A stretch of DNA of 64,000 nucleotides from Pseudomonas sp. GM80 (GTDB lineage: Bacteria; Pseudomonadota; Gammaproteobacteria; Pseudomonadales; Pseudomonadaceae): positions 1 to 64,000 of the forward strand of contig NZ_AKJD01000066.1 in the NCBI RefSeq assembly GCF_000282515.1, given 5' to 3'. Position 1 is the stretch's first letter; every line of letters starts with the position of its first letter. Shown piece after piece: positions 35,629-44,360 of the stretch. Under the pieces are notes generated by a model. It searched no databases. It had not been told where the DNA came from and saw nothing but the letters and a program-made list of their open reading frames with translations. The translations under genes and the position numbers were made by a program.

Positions 35629-36147
35629 ATGTCCGACCAAAGCCGCCAGATGACCCCTGAAGAAGCTGCCGAATTCACCGAGCAGGTTTTCAACAAGGCG
35701 CGCGACGGTGATGCCGAGATGCTTGATCGCCTGGTCAGCGCCGGTTTGCCGGTCAACTTGAAGAACAGCAAGGGCGACACGCTGCTGATGCTCGCCAGTT
35801 ATTACGGTCATGTTGACGCCGTGAATGTGCTGCTTAAACACCAAGCCGATCCGGAAATGCGCAATGGCAACGGCCAAAGCCCGATTGCCGGTGCGGCGTT
35901 CAAAGGTGATTTGGCGGTGGTCAAGGCGTTGGTCGAGGCGGGTGCCGAGATCGAAGGTTCGTCGTTTGATGGCCGTACCGCGCTGATGATGGCGGCGATG
36001 TTCAACCGTGTTGAAATCGTTGATTACCTGATCAGCAAAGGCGCCAATGCACAGGCCAAGGACGCCAATGGCGTGACGGCACTCGATGCGGCGCGCACCA
36101 TGGGCGCGGTTGATACCACGGCGCAGCTGGAAAAATTGTTGGGTTGA
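35629..36147 (+). CDS. Ankyrin-repeat protein
   Basis: A 172-residue protein made of about four ankyrin repeats from residue 38 on, for example NSKGDTLLMLASYYGHVDAVNVLL and NGQSPIAGAAFKGDLAVVKALVEAGAEI. It has no signal peptide and is probably cytoplasmic, binding a partner protein. In Pseudomonas short ankyrin proteins often accompany catalases, but no catalase is nearby here, so the partner is unknown. Confidence 0.85.
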   Translation: MSDQSRQMTPEEAAEFTEQVFNKARDGDAEMLDRLVSAGLPVNLKNSKGDTLLMLASYYGHVDAVNVLLKHQADPEMRNGNGQSPIAGAAFKGDLAVVKALVEAGAEIEGSSFDGRTALMMAAMFNRVEIVDYLISKGANAQAKDANGVTALDAARTMGAVDTTAQLEKLLG

Positions 36148-36151
36148 TAAG

Positions 36152-36226
36152 GTCAAAAGATCGCAGCCTGCGGCAGCTCCTACACTGATCCCTCTGTAGG
36201 AGCTGCCGCAGGCTGCGATCTTTTGC
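36152..36226. repeat. REP doublet, GTAGGAGCTGCCG family, arms-out order
   Basis: TCAAAAGATCGCAGCCTGCG...CTCCTACA, an 11-base spacer, then GTAGGAGCTGCCGCAGGCTG...CTTTTG, directly after the ankyrin gene stop. Confidence 0.88.
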
Positions 36227-36280
36227 GTTGTGCGCTATCCTCCGCGCCCTCAAATTTCACCTTCCACAGGATCCGCCCTC

Positions 36281-36811
36281 ATGAAAGCCGCACTCGCCGA
36301 ACTCATCAGCAAAATCAGCTCCGGCTGCATGGCCGAGGACGAGATCCTGAACGTCGCCGACGAAGCCGCACAGGCCTACGCCGATGCCGGTGCTTTTCTG
36401 ACAACCAATCCCGACATCAACTACGACGACACCTTCCCGATCCCGTTGGGCGAGTGGGTGGTGGTCGGCAGCCTGCCGGAAACCGTGCTGTTCCAGGCCG
36501 ACACCTACGTCGATCTGTTTGCGCAGATCGTCGCTTCATTCGGCCCGGGCGTCGACTTCAACCTCAAGCCCAAGCAACTGGCGAAAACCGAAGCCCTGAC
36601 CGCACTCAACCGCATCCAGGTGCAGATGAGCAGCATGAACAAGGAAAACGGCGGTTACACGCTGATGAACTTCAGCCAGCTGCTCGACGATGAGCTGCAA
36701 ATGGTGCTGGTCTTCGGCAACGACGTGCCACGGGTGCTGGACCTGTGCGCCGAAGTCGGCATCGCCGCCGCGCCAGCGCTGGAAGCCCTGAAGATCGCCG
36801 TTCACGTCTGA
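36281..36811 (+). CDS. Hypothetical protein, 176 residues
   Basis: A soluble acidic protein beginning MKAALAELISKISSGCMAEDE, with WVVVGSLPETVLFQADTYVDLFAQ in the middle and a C-terminal DVPRVLDLCAEVGIAAAPALEALK. No membrane segment and no motif that I recognise. Codon use is that of the host. The ATG at 36281 is preceded by CAGGATCC, a modest ribosome site, and begins right after the REP doublet. Confidence 0.7.
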   Translation: MKAALAELISKISSGCMAEDEILNVADEAAQAYADAGAFLTTNPDINYDDTFPIPLGEWVVVGSLPETVLFQADTYVDLFAQIVASFGPGVDFNLKPKQLAKTEALTALNRIQVQMSSMNKENGGYTLMNFSQLLDDELQMVLVFGNDVPRVLDLCAEVGIAAAPALEALKIAVHV

Positions 36812-36882
36812 GTGCAATAAAAGGGAACCCTGCGCGCGACCGTCTATCCTAAAAGTGCATGCCACTATTCTGGAGCGACACC

Positions 36883-37074
36883 ATGGGTTCCACGTTCAAC
36901 GGTCTGATCGGCCTGATCATCCTCGCCCTCGACATTTGGGCCATCATCAACGTACTGAAAAGCGGCGCGACCACCGGGATGAAAATCGTCTGGGTGCTGC
37001 TGATTATCCTCCTGCCAGTGCTGGGCCTGATCATCTGGGCAATCGCCGGACCGCGCGGCAACGTCCGGATCTGA
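36883..37074 (+). CDS. PLDc_N-type small membrane protein
   Basis: A 63-residue protein of two helices: GLIGLIILALDIWAIINVLK (about 6-25) and WVLLIILLPVLGLIIWAIAGPRG (about 37-59). This pattern is that of the cardiolipin synthase N-terminal (PLDc_N) domain found alone; the catalytic HKD domains are absent. TGGAGCG precedes the ATG at 36883. Role unknown. Confidence 0.8.
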   Translation: MGSTFNGLIGLIILALDIWAIINVLKSGATTGMKIVWVLLIILLPVLGLIIWAIAGPRGNVRI

Positions 37075-37082
37075 CCGCACCT

Positions 37083-37171
37083 ATGTAGGAGCTGCCGCAG
37101 GCTGCGATCTTTTGATGTTGATTGTAAAAAAACAAGATCAAAAGATCGCAGCCTGCGGCAGCTCCTACAGG
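37083..37171. repeat. REP doublet, GTAGGAGCTGCCG family, arms-in order
   Basis: Long, almost perfect arms (GTAGGAGCTGCCGCAGGCTG, then CGATCTTTTGAT) around an A-rich loop, upstream of speE. Confidence 0.9.
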
Positions 37172-37281
37172 GATTATGGTTGTGAGGTTCGACCTGTCAT
37201 CTTCGGCAACGTAGAATGCGCGCCTTTCCCGGGCAATCGTCCCCACGATTGACGCCCGCGCATTCATCGGAGCACTTCACC

Positions 37282-38157
37282 ATGACCGTCACCAAAACCA
37301 GCGAGTACCTGGAAACCCTCTACGAAGGCTACGGCCAGCGTTTTCGCATGGAAAAACTGCTGCACGAAGTGCGCACCGAACACCAGCACCTGGTGATCTT
37401 CCAGAACCCGCGCATGGGCCGAGTGATGGCGCTGGATGGCGTGATCCAGACCACCGAAGCCGACGAATTCATCTACCACGAAATGCTCACCCACGTGCCG
37501 ATCCTTGCCCACGGCAGCGCCAAGCGCGTGCTGATCATCGGTGGCGGTGACGGCGGCATGCTGCGCGAAGTGACCAAGCATGCCGGTGTCGAGCACATCA
37601 CCATGGTCGAGATCGACGGCACCGTGGTCGACATGTGCAAAGAATTCCTGCCGAACCACTCCAGCGGTGCTTACGACGATCCACGGCTGAACCTGGTGAT
37701 CGACGACGGCATGCGTTTCGTCGCCACCACCACGGAAAAATTCGACGTGATCATCTCCGACTCCACCGACCCTATCGGCCCGGGCGAAGTGCTGTTCTCG
37801 GAGAATTTCTATCAGGCTTGCCACCGCTGCCTGAATGAAGGCGGCATCCTCGTGACCCAGAACGGCACGCCGTTCATGCAGATCGACGAAGTGAAAACCA
37901 CCGCCGGTCGCCTGAAAAGCCTGTTCCCGGACTGGCACTTCTACCAGGCGGCGGTGCCGACCTACATCGGTGGTTCGATGACATTTGCGTGGGGTTCGAC
38001 CAACCCGGCCTACCGCAAGCTCAGCCGTGAAACCCTGCAACAGCGCTTCATCGGCAGCGGCATCGTCACCCGCTACTACAACCCGGAAATCCACATCGGC
38101 GCGTTCGCCTTGCCGCAATATGTGCTGCAAGCGATCAACAAGCCAAGCAACGACTGA
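37282..38157 (+). CDS. speE: Polyamine aminopropyltransferase (spermidine synthase)
   Basis: A 291-residue enzyme that transfers aminopropyl from decarboxylated SAM to putrescine. The SAM-type site is [15 protein letters not shown] (about residues 82-96), with the acidic ligand in [17 protein letters not shown] and the catalytic Asp in [14 protein letters not shown]. The N-terminus [15 protein letters not shown] is typical. The ATG at 37282 was chosen from a longer frame. It lies between two REP doublets. Confidence 0.94.
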   Translation: MTVTKTSEYLETLYEGYGQRFRMEKLLHEVRTEHQHLVIFQNPRMGRVMALDGVIQTTEADEFIYHEMLTHVPILAHGSAKRVLIIGGGDGGMLREVTKHAGVEHITMVEIDGTVVDMCKEFLPNHSSGAYDDPRLNLVIDDGMRFVATTTEKFDVIISDSTDPIGPGEVLFSENFYQACHRCLNEGGILVTQNGTPFMQIDEVKTTAGRLKSLFPDWHFYQAAVPTYIGGSMTFAWGSTNPAYRKLSRETLQQRFIGSGIVTRYYNPEIHIGAFALPQYVLQAINKPSND

Positions 38158-38164
38158 CACTGAA

Positions 38165-38251
38165 CCTGTAGGAGCTGCCGCAGGCTGCGATCTTTTGATT
38201 CTGATATTAAAAACAAGATCAAAAGATCGCAGCCTGCGGCAGCTCCTACAG
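38165..38251. repeat. REP doublet, GTAGGAGCTGCCG family, arms-in order
   Basis: Near-identical to the one at 37083, so speE is bracketed by two copies in the same order. Confidence 0.9.
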
Positions 38252-38364
38252 TGATAGATGTCGTTTTTTTCATGTTCGTGCGTTGTAATCCTTTTGAACC
38301 AACTTTCGGCGCACCAGTCGATTTAGGTGTAAGCCCATTTGCGGGTTTGATCGAGGAGGCACCG

Positions 38365-38598
38365 ATGCAAAAGTGGAAAGTCACTTTCGTGGACGATCAT
38401 GGTGAAATTGTCGATGAGGTGTTCGAGCGCGCGGAATGCCCCAGTGACGATGAGGCCGCTCAACTGATCAAGGCGAAGCTTCTGCCCGTGGCCGCCGCAC
38501 TGGATCTGAACGATCTGGAAGGGCGCACCCCCGACGCCGGGGCGAAAAGCCTGAAAACCCAGAACAGCATTGAAATCCGCAGCATCACTCCCGTCTGA
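38365..38598 (+). CDS. Small hypothetical protein, 77 residues
   Basis: MQKWKVTFVDDHGEIVDEVFE and so on, an acidic soluble protein with no recognised domain. GAGGAGG lies 7 bases before the ATG at 38365, a strong ribosome site that settles the start over an upstream in-frame ATG. It precedes rraB by about 200 bases. Confidence 0.7.
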   Translation: MQKWKVTFVDDHGEIVDEVFERAECPSDDEAAQLIKAKLLPVAAALDLNDLEGRTPDAGAKSLKTQNSIEIRSITPV

Positions 38599-38806
38599 CA
38601 TTCTTCCTGTCACCTTGACACCAGGCCTTGGCAGCAGCTCTGACTTGGGGCTACTCTGCAAGCGAGATCAGCGAACGGATCGCTAAGGTCTGGTCTTGTC
38701 AGCTACATGCTTGTTCCCGCGTGCAACCACGTTGCCGTCGTACTTTGGCCAGAGGCCCGGGGCGGGAATACGGAAAGTCTATCCATCTATGTGAGGGGGA
38801 CGATTC

Positions 38807-39154
38807 ATGAGCACAGCCTATCAAGAAGACATCAGCAGCAATGTTCTGCGCCGCATGAAAGAAGGCGGTTTCGATTTTTCCCGATTCCATCCCATCGAGT
38901 TCTACGCCATTTTCCCGGACGAGGAGCGGGCGCGCAGGGCGGCAGGCAAATTTCGTGGTGAGTCCATCAATGCCCAGGTCAGTGTGCGCGATGATGGCGC
39001 GTGGGCGCTGGAATTGAGCAAAGTGATGTATGCGACGTATGACGATATTGGCGATTTCGAGCAGGGCTTTTCGGCGGTGGTCGAACCCTTGGGCGGGATA
39101 ATCGAGGGATGGGGCGTGAAACAGGAGGTGCGTAGCCGCCACCGGTTGAATTGA
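38807..39154 (+). CDS. rraB: Ribonuclease E inhibitor RraB-family protein
   Basis: A 115-residue protein of the RraB fold, which in enterics binds RNase E and slows mRNA decay. Family stretches are SNVLRRMKEGGFDFSRFHPIEFY and the beta-sheet region WALELSKVMYATYDDIGDFEQ, with the final half GGIIEGWGVK. The start at 38807 follows GAGGGGGACG. Whether it acts on RNase E here is by analogy only. Confidence 0.8.
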   Translation: MSTAYQEDISSNVLRRMKEGGFDFSRFHPIEFYAIFPDEERARRAAGKFRGESINAQVSVRDDGAWALELSKVMYATYDDIGDFEQGFSAVVEPLGGIIEGWGVKQEVRSRHRLN

Positions 39155-39168
39155 GTCGATAGATAGAA

Positions 39169-39241
39169 GATCAAAAGATCGCAGCCTTCGGCAGCTCCTA
39201 CATGTAATCGGTGTGGGGCTGTTGGGGGCTGCGATCTTTTG
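39169..39241. repeat. REP doublet, degraded right arm
   Basis: The left arm TCAAAAGATCGCAGCCTTCG is intact. The right arm has decayed to GTTGGGGGCTGCGATCTTTT and lost GTAGGAGCTGCCG. Arms-out order. Confidence 0.75.
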
Positions 39242-39270
39242 CTTTTGCTTTCAAAACATTTCCAAAAGGC

Positions 39271-39300
39271 AAAAAAAAGCCACCGGAGAGGGTGGCTAAA
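39271..39300. terminator. Hairpin terminator in the rraB-ATP-grasp gap
   Basis: AGCCACC-GGAGA-GGTGGCT with eight A on one side and AAAAG on the other. The better T run is on the minus strand, where no gene is seen. The rest of the 498-base gap (39155-39652) holds only the REP doublet and the start region of the next gene. Confidence 0.6.
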
Positions 39301-39652
39301 AGGGAAGACGGATAAGCAGAGCAAACCGGTCAAGGTTAAAGCGGGGCGGGCTGCCGGGGCAGTCAAGGTCAGTTGAGCTGAGCACTTCGCAATGCTGTGA
39401 GCGGCGAAGTTTTGCAGCGAATGCGCGGATTATCCGCAAGCGGCGCCGGGCAGTGAAATCAACTCTGACTATGCTGCTAATAGGCGATGCAGTGCGTCGC
39501 AATGAAGCGGGGGCAATCAGGTTGGGGCATTTGCCGCACAGGAATGGTGCGGCGCCTGCGGCGTGAATATCCAACCGATTGAAATCAAAGCGTTTATGCC
39601 GATGGCACGGGCCTTGCGAAGGCCTGTAGGTCCGGGTGACAAGGAGTACGGC

Positions 39653-41062
39653 ATGATCCGCACCTATTTTGATGAGATGTACGACGCCGGCGGCCAGGTT
39701 CGCCCGCATTATCGGGAGTTCGCCCGATGGCTGGCCGACACGCCTGACGAGCTGCTGGCCCAACGGCGACGCGAGGCCGATCTGCTGTTCCATCGCGCCG
39801 GGATTACTTTCACGCTCTATGGGGACGAGCAGGGCACCGAGCGGCTGATTCCTTTCGATACCATTCCGCGCAGCATCCCCGCCAGCGAGTGGCGGATCGT
39901 CGAGCGCGGCTGCATCCAGCGGGTCAAGGCGTTGAACATGTTTCTCGCCGACCTCTATCACGAGCAACGCATCATCAAGGCCGGGATCATCCCCGCCGAA
40001 CAGGTGCTGGCCAACGAGCAATACCAGTTGGCGATGCAAGGCCTGGATCTGCACCGCGATATCTATTCGCATATCTCCGGCGTCGATCTGGTGCGCGATG
40101 GCGACGGCACCTACTACGTGCTCGAAGACAACCTGCGAACGCCGAGCGGCGTCAGCTACATGCTCGAAGACCGCAAGATGATGATGCGTCTGTTCCCGGA
40201 GCTGTTCGCCGCGCAGCGCATCGCGCCGATCGATCACTACCCGAACCTGCTGCTCGACACCCTGAAAAGCTCCAGCCCGATCGATGACCCGAGCGTCGTG
40301 GTGCTGACGCCGGGGCGCTTCAACAGTGCATTCTTCGAGCATGCATTTCTTGCGCGGGAAATGGGCGTGGAACTGGTCGAGGGTGCGGATCTGTTCGTGC
40401 GTGACGACAAAGTCTTCATGCGCACCACCGACGGCCCGAAAGCGGTGGACGTGATCTACCGCCGCCTCGACGACGCCTTCCTCGACCCATTGGCATTCAA
40501 CCCGGACTCGATGCTCGGCGTGCCGGGTCTGCTGTCGTCCTATCGCTCCGGCAACGTCGTGTTGGCCAATGCCATCGGTACCGGCGTGGCCGATGACAAA
40601 TCGGTGTACCCGTTTGTCACCGACATGATCCGTTTCTACCTCGATGAAGAACCGATCCTGAAAAACGTGCCGACCTGGCAATGCCGCAACCCGTCTGAAC
40701 TTTCCCACGTGCTGGCCAATCTTCCAGATCTGGTGGTCAAGGAAACCCAAGGCTCCGGCGGTTACGGAATGCTGGTCGGGCCGGCGTCGACGAAGGCCGA
40801 AATCGACGCCTTTCGCGAACGTATCAAGGCCAAGCCCCACGCCTACATCGCGCAACCGACGCTGTCGCTGTCGACCTGTCCGACCTTTGTCGAAAACGGC
40901 ATTGCGCCGCGCCATATCGACCTGCGCCCGTTTGTCTTGTCCGGGCGCGAAACCCGCGTGGTGCCCGGCGGTTTGACCCGCGTCGCGCTGCGCGAAGGCT
41001 CGCTGGTGGTGAACTCATCACAGGGCGGCGGAACCAAGGACACCTGGGTGGTCGAGGATTGA
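39653..41062 (+). CDS. Circularly permuted type 2 ATP-grasp protein
   Basis: A 469-residue predicted ligase of the circularly permuted ATP-grasp type. Characteristic stretches are FDEMYDAGGQVRPHYREFARWL (N-terminus), YYVLEDNLRTPSGVSYMLEDRK (about 165-185) and VVKETQGSGGYGMLVGP (about 365-380). The start at 39653 follows AAGGAG; the frame is open 30 codons more. It is first of a three-gene cluster with alpha-E and transglutaminase partners, a widespread set thought to make or modify a small peptide; the product is unknown. Confidence 0.88.
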   Translation: MIRTYFDEMYDAGGQVRPHYREFARWLADTPDELLAQRRREADLLFHRAGITFTLYGDEQGTERLIPFDTIPRSIPASEWRIVERGCIQRVKALNMFLADLYHEQRIIKAGIIPAEQVLANEQYQLAMQGLDLHRDIYSHISGVDLVRDGDGTYYVLEDNLRTPSGVSYMLEDRKMMMRLFPELFAAQRIAPIDHYPNLLLDTLKSSSPIDDPSVVVLTPGRFNSAFFEHAFLAREMGVELVEGADLFVRDDKVFMRTTDGPKAVDVIYRRLDDAFLDPLAFNPDSMLGVPGLLSSYRSGNVVLANAIGTGVADDKSVYPFVTDMIRFYLDEEPILKNVPTWQCRNPSELSHVLANLPDLVVKETQGSGGYGMLVGPASTKAEIDAFRERIKAKPHAYIAQPTLSLSTCPTFVENGIAPRHIDLRPFVLSGRETRVVPGGLTRVALREGSLVVNSSQGGGTKDTWVVED

Positions 41063-41074
41063 AGGAAGCTTGCC

Positions 41075-42025
41075 ATGTTAAGTAGAACTGCCTCGGATCT
41101 GTATTGGATGTCGCGTTACCTGGAGCGGGCGGAAAACCTCGCACGGATGCTCGACGTCAGTTATTCGCTGTCGCTGATGCCGCAGGACGGTCGCGGTGAT
41201 GGCTTGCACGAACTGGCAATGCCGCTGTTGATCACCGGCACCCTTGAGGATTATCTGGAGCGTCACGGCGCGCTGCATGCCGAACGCTTGCTGCACTTTT
41301 TCGCCCTCGACGCGGCCAACCCGGCGAGCATCTACAGCTGCCTCGGCGCCGCGCGAGCCAGTGCCCATGCAGTGCGCGGACGCATCACGGCGGACATGTG
41401 GGAGAACATCAACGCGACATGGCTGGAGATTCGCGGGATCGCCGAACAGGGCCTGAGCCGCTACGGCATGAGCCGTTTCTGTGAGTGGATCAAGGAGCGT
41501 TCGCACCTGTTTCGTGGTGCGTCGTACGGCACGATCATGCGCAACGATGCGTTCCGTTTCATTCGTCTCGGCACGTTTATCGAGCGCGCGGACAACACGC
41601 TGCGATTGCTCGATGCCCGCTACGAAATGGCTGGCGATCAAGCTGAAGCGGTCAGCGACGGCACGGCCCACGCGTACTACCAATGGAGTGCCTTGCTGCG
41701 CGCACTGTCATCGTTCGAGGCCTACACCGAGATCTACCGTGATGCGCCGGGCGCGCGGCACGTCGCCGAGTTGCTGCTGTTGCGCGCCGACGTGCCGCGT
41801 TCGCTGCGCGCCTGCACCGAAGAGATCGACCAGATTCTCGCGCAGTTGCCCGGTGCCAACGGGCGTCCCGCGCAACGTCTGGCCGCCGAAATGGACGCGC
41901 GCCTGCGCTACACCGGCATCAACGAAATCCTCGAGGAAGGCCTGCATGCCTGGCTGACCGAATTCATCCCGCTGGTGCGCCAGTTGGGTAACGCCATTCA
42001 CAGTTCCTACCTGGAGGCTGCATGA
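41075..42025 (+). CDS. Alpha-E domain protein
   Basis: A 316-residue all-helical protein with the family start MLSRTASDLYWMSRYLERAENLARMLDV and later RTLRDDAFRFIRLG-like NDAFRFIRLGTFIERADNTLRLLD. The two matching ERAEN/ERADN motifs suggest an internal duplication. It begins 12 bases after the ATP-grasp gene and overlaps the next as ATGA. Its biochemical role is not established; it is always found with these partners. Confidence 0.88.
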   Translation: MLSRTASDLYWMSRYLERAENLARMLDVSYSLSLMPQDGRGDGLHELAMPLLITGTLEDYLERHGALHAERLLHFFALDAANPASIYSCLGAARASAHAVRGRITADMWENINATWLEIRGIAEQGLSRYGMSRFCEWIKERSHLFRGASYGTIMRNDAFRFIRLGTFIERADNTLRLLDARYEMAGDQAEAVSDGTAHAYYQWSALLRALSSFEAYTEIYRDAPGARHVAELLLLRADVPRSLRACTEEIDQILAQLPGANGRPAQRLAAEMDARLRYTGINEILEEGLHAWLTEFIPLVRQLGNAIHSSYLEAA

Positions 42026-42825
42026 GACTTTCCATTAGCCACGAGACCACCTATCACTACGAAGATAAGGTGCGGGCGAGCATCCAGTACCTGCGGCTGA
42101 CCCCCCACGACAGCGAGCGTCAACATGTGCTGAGCTGGCAACTGGACCTGCCGCGTCCGGTGCGCGCGCAACTCGATCCGTTCGGCAACATCCTGCATGT
42201 GCTGACCATGGACGAGCCGCACGAAGCGATCATCATCGGCGCGCGTGGTCAGGTTGATATCGATGAATTGCGCGAGGCTGAACACGAGAGCCAGTCGGCG
42301 CTGCCGTTTCTGCGCTTTACCCGGTTGACCGAGGCGGACGAGGCTTTGCGCGCATTCGCCGAGAAGTCCTGCAAGCAGCGGCGCGACCGCACGGCGTTGA
42401 TCGATCTGATGCACGGCTTGAATCAGCACATGACCTACACGCCGGGTTCCACCGAGGTCGACACCAGCGCCGCTGAAGCCTTCGCCGGGCGTGCCGGGGT
42501 TTGTCAGGATCACACCCACGCGTTTCTGGCCTGCGCGCGCAGTCTGGGCGTGCCATCGCGTTACGTGTCGGGGTATTTGTACAGCGAGGATTGCGAGCAT
42601 CTGGCCAGCCATGCCTGGGCCGAAGCGTGGCTGGATGACGCGTGGTACAGCTTTGACGTGACCAACGAACTGGCGCGGCCGGAGCGGCATTTGAAGCTGG
42701 CGGTGGGTCTGGATTACCTCGACGCCTGCCCGGTGCGCGGCATGCGCCGGGGTGGTGGGTGTGAGCAGATGCACGCGAAAGTATTCGTCTCACCGACCCC
42801 GATCATCTCCGTGCAACAACAGTAG
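42022..42825 (+). CDS. Transglutaminase-like cysteine protease
   Basis: A 267-residue protein with an N-terminal beta domain (ISHETTYHYEDKVRASIQYLRLTPHDSERQ) and a transglutaminase-like core. The catalytic Cys is in FAGRAGVCQDHTHAFLACAR (about residue 160), the His in HLASHAWAEAWLDDAWYSFDVTN (about 199) and the Asp follows at about 216. It overlaps the alpha-E gene and closes the cluster. It could cleave or cross-link a peptide formed by the ATP-grasp partner (inference). Confidence 0.88.
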   Translation: MRLSISHETTYHYEDKVRASIQYLRLTPHDSERQHVLSWQLDLPRPVRAQLDPFGNILHVLTMDEPHEAIIIGARGQVDIDELREAEHESQSALPFLRFTRLTEADEALRAFAEKSCKQRRDRTALIDLMHGLNQHMTYTPGSTEVDTSAAEAFAGRAGVCQDHTHAFLACARSLGVPSRYVSGYLYSEDCEHLASHAWAEAWLDDAWYSFDVTNELARPERHLKLAVGLDYLDACPVRGMRRGGGCEQMHAKVFVSPTPIISVQQQ

Positions 42826-42840
42826 ATCCGAGGTACCGCA

Positions 42841-42922
42841 ATCGCTGGCAAGCCAGCTCCCACAGGATTACCGCTGATTCAAAGTCAGCGCATAACCTGT
42901 GGGAGCTGGCTTGCCAGCGATG
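42841..42922. repeat. REP doublet, GTGGGAGCTGGCTTGCCAGCGAT family
   Basis: ATCGCTGGCAAGCCAGCTCC and its complement around a 40-base centre that has its own dyad (CGCTGA/TCAGCG), separating the transglutaminase and cytochrome genes. Confidence 0.88.
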
Positions 42923-42954
42923 AGGCCAGAGATAGCCACCCAAGGCTCAAGGTT

Positions 42955-43776
42955 TCAGGGCTTAATTTTGCGTCCGGCCATGTGCTTGAGATAACCCACA
43001 AGCAAATCAAGATCCCCCTCCGGCAACACCTCTGCCGAAAACCCCGGCATCTTCGCCTGCGGCCACTGGCGCAAACTCTGCGGATCACGAATATATCGCT
43101 TCAAGAAATCCACCCCGAAATACTCCGTCGGACTGTAAGGAATATTCAGATCCGGCCCGAACTGCGCATCCCCGGCACCGTTCAATCGGTGACACGCCAG
43201 GCAATTCTTCTGAAACAACGCAAAACCCAGATTCACCGGATCATCTTTCTTCAACGCCGGATCAGGCAGCAGGGCAGGGAAGCGCTCCGCCACCGGCGCC
43301 ATGCGCTTGATGCTCGCCACTTCAAACGGCCACTGCTCGGGGCTGATGTTGCCCGCCTGCGGATTCGTCCACACCAGATAAAACGGTCCGGCGCTGTGCT
43401 TGTCTTTCGACAACGGTGGCCACGGATGCGCCGGATCTTCAATCGCCAGCCAGGCTCGGGCGCCTTCGCCATTGAGCAATGGCGCCGCCGCCAATTCCGC
43501 AGCAAAGCCGTCCAGTGCGACTGCTTGTAGATGATCCTCGGGTTTAATCCCGGTCAATAACGCGGCCACCGGCACGGCCTGGTAGACCATTTCCTTCTTG
43601 TAGGACACGTCGTTTTTGATGGTGATGCTTTGCACCTGAGGATGCTTGAGCAACTCCTCGGTCTGCCAGGTGCGACTGTTTTCGCCCAGTTGCAAGTGCA
43701 ACTGCGCGGCAGACAAGGGCATGCTCAGCAGCAGGGCCCCGAATACGATGAGCGCTTTCAAATGATCGCCGTCCAT
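42955..43776 (-). CDS. Periplasmic monoheme cytochrome c protein
   Basis: A 273-residue protein with a signal peptide (LKALIVFGALLLSMPLSAAQ). The first about 165 residues form a domain with an oxidoreductase-molybdopterin look (SITIKNDVSYKKEMVYQAVPVAALL). A C-terminal cytochrome c domain follows with CLACH near residue 190 and AKMPGFSAEVLPEGDLDLLVGYL as the Met ligand region. Possible partners are unknown. A 31-codon gene lies about 94 bases upstream on the same strand. Confidence 0.82.
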   Translation of the reverse strand: MDGDHLKALIVFGALLLSMPLSAAQLHLQLGENSRTWQTEELLKHPQVQSITIKNDVSYKKEMVYQAVPVAALLTGIKPEDHLQAVALDGFAAELAAAPLLNGEGARAWLAIEDPAHPWPPLSKDKHSAGPFYLVWTNPQAGNISPEQWPFEVASIKRMAPVAERFPALLPDPALKKDDPVNLGFALFQKNCLACHRLNGAGDAQFGPDLNIPYSPTEYFGVDFLKRYIRDPQSLRQWPQAKMPGFSAEVLPEGDLDLLVGYLKHMAGRKIKP

Positions 43777-43870
43777 GTCGTGGATGTGCGCAAAGGTTGG
43801 CACAGCCACGCTGGCCCGGGTAGCGGGCCAGTCACATATTCAGTGGCGATAGATCTACCTGCCGCTCGAT

Positions 43871-43966
43871 TCAGCCGATGACCTTGGTCAGATTCGGCAA
43901 AATCAACAACAGCGTCGTGGCGAAAAGAATGAGCCCTGCTTGACGAACTTTCGGTTGTTTGAACAT
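43871..43966 (-). CDS. 31-residue single-helix membrane protein
   Basis: ATG at 43966 is preceded by AAAGGCGG. The product is a basic N-terminus (MFKQPKVRQ) followed by one hydrophobic helix (AGLILFATTLLLILPNLTKVIG). It has the make-up of a small inner-membrane subunit or regulator. It stands upstream of the cytochrome c gene on the same strand, which could be its partner. Only ribosome site and hydrophobic pattern support it. Confidence 0.5.
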   Translation of the reverse strand: MFKQPKVRQAGLILFATTLLLILPNLTKVIG

Positions 43967-44360
43967 GGCTTGACCGCCTTTATTGTTATTTCCTGATGCC
44001 TGCCTGCATATCCATGACGGCAAGCGGTGCACTTCCTGTTGAAGGACGCCGGCCTCGGCAAAACCCGACGACTCTGACGTACAAGTACTACCTTAGGGCC
44101 CGCGTCACGCTTGGCTTAGATCCATTTCATATGGAGCTTTAAGAAATTGCGATTAAAAAGGCATGAGGCGTATTGCCAGCTTCTTTGCCGCCCGCTGGCT
44201 AGACAACTCGCCGACCTGAACCGGTTCACCCGACGCCCGATGACCGTCCGTCTGAGCGTGTGCGTCAACCGCATTGAGCGCTGTGGTCATTGAATCCGCG
44301 ACCGCGCGGGTCAAGAGTGAAGGCACAAGCAATCACTCACCGCACAGGTTCGAGGACGTC
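43967..44360. other. Promoter region between small membrane gene and thiolase
   Basis: About 390 bases with no further gene seen. A short dyad TCCAT-n5-ATGGA at 44121-44135 lies in an AT-rich stretch that may hold the promoter and an operator of the thiolase operon. Confidence 0.4.

Noticed and set aside
39296..40915. 539-codon minus-strand frame
   Set aside because: It lies opposite the ATP-grasp gene. The protein is His/Arg/Val-rich shadow text and the plus-strand gene is well supported.
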